Source: CAG-390 sp045543615
GTDB taxonomy: Bacteria > Bacillota > Clostridia > Oscillospirales > CAG-272
Assembly (NCBI GenBank): GCA_045543615.1
Contig: JAZPXL010000049.1
Location: forward strand, 1-7,972
Direction of reading: 5' to 3'
Length of the DNA: 7,972 bases
Part shown: positions 1 through 5,225 of the stretch, one piece after another
Numbering within the stretch: position 1 is the first letter of the stretch
Layout: each line of letters opens with the position of its first letter
Translations under genes and position numbers: made by a program
The notes under the pieces: model-generated
The model's input: only the letters and a program-made list of their open reading frames with translations
Told to the model about the DNA's origin: nothing
The model's database searches: none

Positions 1-291
1 TTCCTCACGGTCAGCGTGGTTTTCCATTTCAGAGGCATTTACCTGTGTGTCGTAAAGCACGGTGCCGTCAGCATCGACTACGGTAAAACGGAAAACGGTG
101 GAGTCAAAATTTTCAAAATATTCGACACCCACTTCGTTGACAGTATCGGCAACAAGGGACAACTCTGCCTTTAATTGTTTTACCTGAGAATCGTTAAAAT
201 AATCATATAAAAAACTTGTTGCAATGCCGATGCTCGCAAGGAGCACCACCAATGCCACCGTAAATATGGAGTGAAATATCTTTTTTGTCAT
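1..291 (-). CDS. phoR: PhoR-type sensor histidine kinase, N-terminal part only (runs off left edge)
   Basis: The first 97 codons of a membrane sensor kinase that would pair with the response regulator just upstream. It begins MTKKIFHSIF, has one strongly hydrophobic segment at about residues 8-28, then an extracytoplasmic region ending in VLYDTQ...MENHADREE, a pattern I recognise from the sensor domain of Clostridia PhoR-like kinases. The HAMP, His-box and ATPase domains lie outside the window, so kinase identity rests on this N-terminus and on position. The ATG at 291-289 overlaps the regulator's TGA stop at 290-288 (ATGA), which suggests translational coupling. A GGAGA ribosome binding site lies 7 nt upstream inside the regulator gene. 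Its inferred role is to phosphorylate the regulator when phosphate is low, under PhoU/Pst control. Family fairly sure; symbol by context. Confidence 0.82.
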   Translation of the reverse strand, partial: MTKKIFHSIFTVALVVLLASIGIATSFLYDYFNDSQVKQLKAELSLVADTVNEVGVEYFENFDSTVFRFTVVDADGTVLYDTQVNASEMENHADREE

Positions 292-962
292 ACTTCATTC
301 TCCAATCTATACCCAACACCGATAACGGTCTTGATCTGACCGCCGGCGTTACCGAGCTTTTGGCGAAGGGTTTTAATGTGCATATCAACAGTACGGGTTT
401 CACCGATGTAATCCATACCCCAAATTTCGCTCATCAGCTTATCACGGGAGAATACCATATTCGGATTCTGCATAAAGAGCTTGAGCATCTCAAATTCTTT
501 GTGAGTCAGTTCTACCTTTTCACCGTCTGCAATAACCTTATGCTCTGTTTCCTTTAATGTGATATTGCCTACTGTAATATCGCCCGTTGCATCTTCCTTT
601 GTAGTACGGCGAAGCACCGCCTTTACACGGGCAACCATTTCCATAACACCAAAGGGCTTTACAAGATAATCGTCTGCGCCGGAGTTAAGACCACCGATCT
701 TATCCATCTCGGTGCCTTTGGCGGTCGCCATAATTACCGGAATGTCTTTGTAAGCTGATTCAGAACGGAGCTTTTTAAGGACTTCAAGCCCGTCCATTTC
801 CGGCATCATAATATCGAGGACAATAAGCTCCGGTTTTTCGGTTTTTAATGCTTCAAGCATAGAAACACCATCGGCAAAGCCACGGGCTTCAAAACCCGTT
901 TGCTCTAACGTATAAACTTCAATTTCACGGATGGTATTGTCATCATCAACACACCAAATCAT
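288..962 (-). CDS. phoB: PhoB/PhoP-family response regulator (REC plus winged-helix DNA-binding domain)
   Basis: A 224-residue OmpR/PhoB-class transcription regulator of normal length. The receiver domain (about 1-118) has the acidic pair D6/D7, phospho-acceptor D50 in LIVLDIMMPEMDG, T80 in IMATAK, the Y99 switch residue and K102-P103 in DDYLVKPF. The C-terminal winged-helix domain (about 128-222) includes LTHKEFEMLKLF and TRTVDMHIKTLRQKLG, the recognition-helix region, and ends in the typical GVGYRLE. It follows phoU by 4 nt. Its AAGGAGAG ribosome binding site lies in the last codons of phoU, 7 nt from the ATG. It overlaps the kinase gene by ATGA. When phosphorylated it would be expected to activate the pst operon by binding Pho boxes, but the region ahead of pstS is missing here, so no such box can be examined. 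phoP would be an equally fair name in a Firmicute. Confidence 0.93.
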   Translation of the reverse strand: MIWCVDDDNTIREIEVYTLEQTGFEARGFADGVSMLEALKTEKPELIVLDIMMPEMDGLEVLKKLRSESAYKDIPVIMATAKGTEMDKIGGLNSGADDYLVKPFGVMEMVARVKAVLRRTTKEDATGDITVGNITLKETEHKVIADGEKVELTHKEFEMLKLFMQNPNMVFSRDKLMSEIWGMDYIGETRTVDMHIKTLRQKLGNAGGQIKTVIGVGYRLENEV

Positions 963-966
963 ACTT

Positions 967-1611
967 TTACTCTCCTTTATGAATACCCGTTACAGAGAAC
1001 TCAACCCACTCTGCAATATTAACAGCGTGGTCGCCGATACGCTCAAAATACTTTGCAATCATCAAAAGGTCAACGGCGTATTCTCCGTCTGCTTTATTTT
1101 CGGATATCATTTTTATTAACATATCTTTCATTCTGCTGAAGGCATCGTCCACAACGTCATCGTGTTCGGCTACGGCTTTGGCAAGAGCAACATCCTGCTT
1201 TACATAAGCATCAATGCTGTCGGTTACCATTTTGCAGGTTGCTTCTGCCATAGGCTTAAAGTCGGCAAACTCTGCCCCTGTTCTTCCGTCAAGGAACGGA
1301 ATTATCTCGGCAATATCTTCAGCCTGATCGCCGATTCTTTCCATATCGGTAATCATTTTAAGGGCGGCGGAAATCACACGAAGATCCTTCGCTACGGGTT
1401 GCTGCTGAAGAAGGAGCTTTAAGCAGATGGACTCAATTTCTCTTTCCATTTGGTCTATTTCGTGACCTTGCTCTTTCGCTTTTCTTGCACCTTCCACATC
1501 GCCGTTTAACAAGGCTTTGGCTACAAGAGCGATCAGTTCCTCGCATTCTGCGCCCATTTCAATCATCTTTTTATTCAGCAAACTAAGTTGCTCATCAAAT
1601 CTGCTTCTCAT
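967..1611 (-). CDS. phoU: Phosphate signalling and transport regulator PhoU
   Basis: A 214-residue all-helical cytoplasmic protein of usual PhoU length. It has two homologous three-helix repeats, each carrying the family metal-binding signature: ERIGDQAEDIAE at about 91-102 and ERIGDHAVNIAEW at about 190-202. PhoU relays the transport state of the PstSCAB complex to the PhoR-type kinase and restrains both uptake and Pho gene expression when phosphate is plentiful. Its place between pstB and the two-component genes fits that coupling role. It starts 2 nt after the pstB stop; a somewhat distant GGAAGG ribosome binding site lies about 11 nt before the ATG. The last codons (HKGE, stop) double as the ribosome binding site of the regulator. 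Intact, with nothing unusual in the coding sequence. Confidence 0.96.
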   Translation of the reverse strand: MRSRFDEQLSLLNKKMIEMGAECEELIALVAKALLNGDVEGARKAKEQGHEIDQMEREIESICLKLLLQQQPVAKDLRVISAALKMITDMERIGDQAEDIAEIIPFLDGRTGAEFADFKPMAEATCKMVTDSIDAYVKQDVALAKAVAEHDDVVDDAFSRMKDMLIKMISENKADGEYAVDLLMIAKYFERIGDHAVNIAEWVEFSVTGIHKGE

Positions 1612-1613
1612 AA

Positions 1614-2369
1614 TTATCCAAACCTTCCTGTAATGTAATCTTCGGTACGCTTATCCTTCGGCTGCGAGAACAATTTCTCGGTTTCACCGAATTCCACTAA
1701 CTCTCCAAGAAGGAAGAATGCCGTATTGTCAGAGATACGAACTGCCTGCTGCATATTATGAGTCACTATAATTATAGTATATTTTTCTTTTAATTGCAAT
1801 GCAAGTTCCTCAATTCGAGAGGTGGAGATAGGATCGAGCGCCGAAGTCGGCTCATCCATCAGCAAAACTTTTGGCTCTACGGCAAGAGCACGGGCAATAC
1901 AAAGACGCTGTTGCTGACCACCCGAAAGACCGAGAGCATTCTTTTTGAGTCTGTCCTTAACCTCGTCCCAAATAGCCGCATCACGAAGTGCCTGCTCTAC
2001 GATTTCATCAAGTTTTACTTTACTTGTGATGCCGTGTGTACGGGGGCCGTATGCGATATTATCGTAAATGCTCATCGGGAAAGGATTGGGCTTCTGAAAC
2101 ACCATACCGACATCACGACGAAGTTCGTTCACGTCAACATCTTTATCGAATATGTTGCGACCGTTATAGCAAACCTCACCCGTGATTTTTACAATCGGTA
2201 TAAGGTCATTCATACGGTTAAGGGTTTTAAGAAAAGTAGACTTGCCGCATCCCGAAGGGCCAATCAGCGCTGTGATGCTCTTTTCGGGAATGGCAATGTT
2301 TATATCTTTTAAGGCTTTATTATCTCCGTACCAAAGGCACAGGTCTTTAGCCTCCATTATTTCACTCAT
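1614..2369 (-). CDS. pstB: Phosphate ABC transporter ATP-binding protein PstB
   Basis: A 251-residue ABC ATPase, full length for PstB. All nucleotide-binding motifs are present in order: Walker A GPSGCGKST (37-45), Q-loop Q92 in MVFQKPNPFPMS, signature LSGGQQQR (148-155), Walker B VLLMDEP (168-174), D-loop SALD (176-179) and switch H204 in VTHNM. The Q-loop sequence FQKPNPFPMSIYDN is specific to PstB and separates it from other importer ATPases. It hydrolyses ATP at the cytoplasmic face of the PstC/PstA channel to drive phosphate import. Its ATG overlaps the pstA stop (ATGA at 2369-2366), and an AAGGAGA ribosome binding site lies about 5 nt upstream inside pstA, so the two genes are probably translationally coupled. 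Intact. Confidence 0.98.
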   Translation of the reverse strand: MSEIMEAKDLCLWYGDNKALKDINIAIPEKSITALIGPSGCGKSTFLKTLNRMNDLIPIVKITGEVCYNGRNIFDKDVDVNELRRDVGMVFQKPNPFPMSIYDNIAYGPRTHGITSKVKLDEIVEQALRDAAIWDEVKDRLKKNALGLSGGQQQRLCIARALAVEPKVLLMDEPTSALDPISTSRIEELALQLKEKYTIIIVTHNMQQAVRISDNTAFFLLGELVEFGETEKLFSQPKDKRTEDYITGRFG

Positions 2370-3208
2370 ACGTTTCTCCTTTTTGCAAAGTATTTGCCCA
2401 CTAAAGTGGCAGATAGATTTATCAGTAATGTCAGTATCATCAAAATTGCCGCAATAGCGAAGGCAACACCGAATTCACCTTCCTCTTTGGCATACACATA
2501 AAGAGCAACGGTTAGGGTTGCGCCGGGAGAAGTCAATCCCGTGAAAATACCATTGAGAGCGTGAGCAAAGCCTGCGGTAAAGAGCAAAGCCGCCGACTCG
2601 CCGAGGATACGACCAACAGAGAGGATACAACCGGTGATAACACCGTCCACACATCCGGGAAGGACTACAGTGCGGATGACACGCCATTTACCTGCGCCTA
2701 AGCCGAAAGCACCTTCTCGATAGCTCTGGGGGACGGTTTTTAAACTTTCCTGAGTGGTTCTCATTACTGTAGGTAAATTCATAATAACGAGTGTCAGCGC
2801 ACCGGCAAGCAGACTTGTTCCGAAATTATTGGAAAACAGAAGCATACCAACAAGACCGTATATGATAGACGGGATGCCCGAAAGCGTTTCGGCGGCGTAT
2901 TCGATCATAGCCACCAACTTTTTGTTCTTGGCGTATTCTGTAAGGTAAATCGCCGCACCTACACCGAGGGGCAAAACAATAACGAGCGTAGCAAGTACGA
3001 TATAAACCGTGTTCAAAATGTCGGGCAAAATACCGATTCTCTCAGTTAAGTAGCTCGGCTTGGTGGAGAGCAGTTCCCAAGAGATATTAGGGATACCGTT
3101 TACAAGCACATATCCCATAAGGAACAATACAAGCGCCGCTGTAAGTGCGGTACAAACGATCATTGCGCCACGCATAAAACCGATATATATTTTTCTTTTT
3201 TTATTCAT
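2366..3208 (-). CDS. pstA: Phosphate ABC transporter permease PstA
   Basis: Membrane subunit of the phosphate importer that pairs with PstC and contacts PstB. I chose the ATG at 3208 (MNKKRKIYIG, 280 residues) because an AAGGAGA site sits 6-7 nt upstream and the start falls 1 nt after the pstC stop. A longer in-frame GTG at 3226 would put this ribosome binding site inside the gene and overlap pstC by 17 nt. There are about six hydrophobic segments, the first near 14-36, the next near 66-90, the last near 246-270. The ATPase-contacting EAA loop is at about 165-185 (EGAFGLGAGKWRVIRTVVLPG region). The LSGIPSIIYGLVGML stretch near 109-123 is almost repeated in PstC, reflecting their common ancestry. 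Intact, and ends overlapping pstB. Confidence 0.96.
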   Translation of the reverse strand: MNKKRKIYIGFMRGAMIVCTALTAALVLFLMGYVLVNGIPNISWELLSTKPSYLTERIGILPDILNTVYIVLATLVIVLPLGVGAAIYLTEYAKNKKLVAMIEYAAETLSGIPSIIYGLVGMLLFSNNFGTSLLAGALTLVIMNLPTVMRTTQESLKTVPQSYREGAFGLGAGKWRVIRTVVLPGCVDGVITGCILSVGRILGESAALLFTAGFAHALNGIFTGLTSPGATLTVALYVYAKEEGEFGVAFAIAAILMILTLLINLSATLVGKYFAKRRNV

Positions 3209-3225
3209 CTTATTTCTCCTTATCA
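3207..3225 (-). promoter_or_regulatory. Ribosome binding site that sets the pstA start
   Basis: On the minus strand, TGATAAGGAGAAATAAG stands directly before the ATG at 3208. AAGGAGA is a near-perfect Shine-Dalgarno sequence at ideal spacing, and it overlaps the pstC stop region. This argues for the 280-residue PstA start rather than the in-frame GTG 18 nt upstream. Confidence 0.8.
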
Positions 3226-4082
3226 CGCTTCAAGAAGAAATTGAGCGTAGCGTTAATCAGCATAATGAACAGGAACAGCACAAGGGCGATGGAGAACAGA
3301 GCGTTTCTCTGTAAGCTCCCGGGGCTTGAATATGCCATTTCGCTTGCAACGGCGGTGGTAAGGAAACGGACACTCTGGAAGAGAGAGGGCATATTTGCCA
3401 CGTTGCCTGCAACCATCATAACCGCCATTGCTTCACCGATTGCACGACCGACACCGAGTACCACAGCGGCGGCAATACCACTTTTGGCGGCAGGGACAGA
3501 AACCTTGAAAAAGGTTTCGGTCGGTGTTGCACCGAGAGCCAAAGAAGCATCCTCATATTCCTTCGGTACGGCATCCAGCGCCGTGATAGACACTTTTATG
3601 ATGTTCGGCAGTATCATTATCGCAAGTACTATAATCGCCGCAAGTAAACTGGCGCCGTCAGGTACATTAAAGATTTCACGGATCGCCGGTACAAGCACAA
3701 GCATACCAACAAGGCCGTACACAACCGAAGGAATACCTGCAAGCAGGTTGACGGCGGCTTCGATAACGGATCTGACTTTATTATTTGCCACCTTTGAAAG
3801 ATAAACGGCGGTAAAGAAGCCGATTGGTACACCAATCAATATTGCGCCCGCCGTTCCGTACACGCTTGTCAGTATAAACGGCAGTATTCCGTATTTCGGC
3901 TCGGCGGCGGTGGATGCCCATTCTTTTCCGAAAAGGAAATTGAAAAGTCCGATTTCCTTAATGGCGGGAATACCTGATATAATCAGATATACCGTGATGA
4001 GCAGAACACAACCGACGGTTATTAAACCGAGTATGAGAAATATGCCGTGTACGATATTCTCAAATAATCTGTTTTTCTTCAT
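3210..4082 (-). CDS. pstC: Phosphate ABC transporter permease PstC
   Basis: A 290-residue membrane permease, the partner of PstA in the phosphate channel. A positively charged start (MKKNRLFEN) leads into a hydrophobic segment at about 11-36. Further membrane segments lie near 70-95, 112-132, 145-165, 203-225 and 262-284. The EAA loop that docks PstB is at about 177-199 (EDASLALGATPTETFFKVSVPAA region). LAGIPSVVYGLVGML near 114-128 is the PstC copy of the motif also seen in PstA. The ATG at 4082 is preceded by GAGG at 7 nt spacing. It follows pstS across a 55-nt gap with a hairpin, and its TAA stop lies 1 nt before the pstA start. Intact. Confidence 0.96.
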   Translation of the reverse strand: MKKNRLFENIVHGIFLILGLITVGCVLLITVYLIISGIPAIKEIGLFNFLFGKEWASTAAEPKYGILPFILTSVYGTAGAILIGVPIGFFTAVYLSKVANNKVRSVIEAAVNLLAGIPSVVYGLVGMLVLVPAIREIFNVPDGASLLAAIIVLAIMILPNIIKVSITALDAVPKEYEDASLALGATPTETFFKVSVPAAKSGIAAAVVLGVGRAIGEAMAVMMVAGNVANMPSLFQSVRFLTTAVASEMAYSSPGSLQRNALFSIALVLFLFIMLINATLNFFLKRDKEK

Positions 4083-4102
4083 AGGTTAACCTCAATGGGA
4101 AC

Positions 4103-4130
4103 AAGCGGCGGCACTTGCGCACCGTCGCTT
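4103..4130 (-). ncRNA. Intercistronic hairpin between pstS and pstC
   Basis: Read as minus-strand RNA this folds into a stem of AAGCG with CGCUU, one A/C mismatch, then CGGUGC with GUGCCG closed by a GCAA (GNRA-type) tetraloop. Two inner pairs are U-G and G-U wobbles that become C/A mismatches in plus-strand RNA, so the fold favours the operon's transcript. No clear U-run follows, so it is less likely to be a strong terminator than an mRNA-stabilising or partly attenuating stem, which would let pstS be made in excess over pstCAB. That role is inferred. Confidence 0.6.
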
Positions 4131-4137
4131 TGAATCC

Positions 4138-4902
4138 TTAGTTTGCAGGAACGACACCTGCGCCGCTGATGACCTCGTTTGCTGCTTCGGAAGTAATGTA
4201 GTCGAAGAACTTCTGTGCACTCTCAGAGAGTTTTGCATCCTTCTTGGTTACGAGAACAAAGGGGCGCTGTACCACATAACTGCCGTCCTTAATAGTTTCT
4301 TCGCTTGCAACAACACCGTCTACGGTAAGTGCCTTTACAGTATCTTTAACAGAAGCGAGAGAAGCATATCCGACTGCACCAGGGTTGCTTGCAACGGTGG
4401 TGATAACATCGCCGGTAGAGGTCAGTTCCTGACGATATTTGCATTTATCCTCGGTATCGGTAATGGACTCGAAGCCATCTCTTGTACCGCTGCCTGCTTC
4501 ACGACCAATCAGCACGATCTCTGCATCGTTGCCGCCGACTTCTTTCCAATTCTTAATTTCGCCAGTGTAGATCTTTGCGATGGTTTCAACGTCGAGATCA
4601 GAAACGGGGTTGTTAGGATTTACAATAATTGCGATGCCGTCATAGGCTAAGATTGTACCTTCAAGTCCGTTTGCCTTTTCTTGCGTCTTGAGATTGCGGC
4701 TTGCAAGACCGATGTCGCATCTGCCTTCCTGAACCGCCTGAATGCCTGCGCCGGAACCGGTTGCGTTATAGGTTACGGTAATGCCGGTGTCAGCTTCAAA
4801 GGCTTCACCCAAAGCACCGATGACCTTGTTCATAGAGGTAGAGCCGTCTGTTGCAACTGCTTCCTTGTTGCCGCCACAACCGGTAAGCGCACATACAAGC
4901 AA
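4138..4902 (-). CDS. pstS: Phosphate-binding lipoprotein PstS, 5' end truncated at a sequence join
   Basis: The extracellular lipid-anchored receptor that hands phosphate to PstC/PstA. The mature domain is complete: phosphate-loop motifs DGSTSM (19-24), ATGSGAGI (47-54), YDGIAI (88-93) and REAGSGTRDGFE (134-145) match the PstS family. The visible start is a TTG at 4902 giving MLVCALTGCGG. This holds a lipobox (LTGC, cysteine 9) but only the last few residues of the signal peptide, with no positively charged N-region. The frame stays open upstream to a stop at 4960-4962 without an ATG. That extension (SSFG before LLVCALTGC) reads backward through the parB fragment, and no ribosome binding site is seen. 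I infer that some 10-15 codons plus the promoter were lost at the join near 4900. Family certain; completeness not. Confidence 0.93.
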   Translation of the reverse strand: MLVCALTGCGGNKEAVATDGSTSMNKVIGALGEAFEADTGITVTYNATGSGAGIQAVQEGRCDIGLASRNLKTQEKANGLEGTILAYDGIAIIVNPNNPVSDLDVETIAKIYTGEIKNWKEVGGNDAEIVLIGREAGSGTRDGFESITDTEDKCKYRQELTSTGDVITTVASNPGAVGYASLASVKDTVKALTVDGVVASEETIKDGSYVVQRPFVLVTKKDAKLSESAQKFFDYITSEAANEVISGAGVVPAN

Positions 4903-4907
4903 TCCGA

Positions 4908-5132
4908 ATGAGGAAAATGTTTGATAGCGGCAAACTGACGGCGGAAGCTGTTGAAGCGATTATGTCGGAAGAAAAGCCCAACCAGCGTGAGCGTATTGTG
5001 CTGCGTGGTGACAGAGTACGAAGCCTTATTCCGAAGAATGTTCAGTTGAAGGACACGGAGGACTATGTGTGTAAGGCTCTGGAGCATTACGCCAAGTATC
5101 TGCGCCACCGTTCAGAGCGTGACAGCAGGTAG
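4908..5132 (+). CDS. ParB-like partition protein, C-terminal fragment
   Basis: This encodes 74 residues that read as the C-terminal end of a ParB/RepB/Spo0J-family protein of the kind carried on Clostridia ICEs. Recognisable elements are RKMFDSGKLTAEAVEAIMSEEKPNQ, the end of the central domain and linker, then a short helical C-terminal domain ending RHRSERDSR. The family-like reading continues upstream of the first ATG (QAIR from 4896), and the frame closes at TAA 4884-4886. The true protein was therefore longer on the 5' side; about 200 residues including the ParB nuclease and helix-turn-helix domains are missing. No ribosome binding site precedes the ATG. The fragment overlaps the 5' edge of pstS on the other strand. 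An intact copy would segregate or stabilise the excised element; this piece should be inactive. The ParB call is from remembered family sequence, not a search. Confidence 0.7.
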   Translation: MRKMFDSGKLTAEAVEAIMSEEKPNQRERIVLRGDRVRSLIPKNVQLKDTEDYVCKALEHYAKYLRHRSERDSR

Positions 5133-5225
5133 GAAGTGCAAAACTTATTTTTTTGACTTCCCCCTTTCTCACACTCTAACCCCTAAGACTACCTGTACCA
5201 ACCGAAAAGAAAGATATTAACTAAC
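5133..5225 (+). other. Non-coding stretch after parB; holds a probable join
   Basis: 93 nt with no gene. It starts with a weak 4-bp stem (AAGT/ACTT, 5-nt loop) followed by a run of seven T, a poor terminator at best. A pyrimidine-rich tract (CCCCCTTTCTC) follows. The last part, ending TATTAACTAAC, has no proper ribosome binding site for the GTG at 5226. The surface protein downstream lacks its N-terminal region, so the break between parB-flanking DNA and surface-protein DNA probably lies near 5215-5226. I see no promoter with both -35 and -10 boxes. Confidence 0.45.

Noticed and set aside
1794..2312. A 172-codon plus-strand frame opposite pstB
   Set aside because: It is antisense to the conserved ATPase, with no start context and no family resemblance.
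3206..3226. The longer PstA start at GTG 3226
   Set aside because: It would place the best ribosome binding site inside the coding region and overlap pstC. The ATG at 3208 fits better.
3241..3804. A 187-codon plus-strand frame opposite pstC
   Set aside because: It is a low-complexity Ala/Thr/Ser-rich translation that mirrors the permease codons; a shadow frame.
5132..5161. Possible terminator after the parB fragment (GGAAGT...ACTTCC or AAGT/ACTT stem with a T-run)
   Set aside because: The stems are only 4-6 bp, one with an 18-nt loop that contains the T-run. Too weak to call.
5152..5186. TTGACT as a -35 box for the surface-protein gene
   Set aside because: At 16-18 nt spacing the -10 region is CTAACC/TAACCC, not TATAAT-like.
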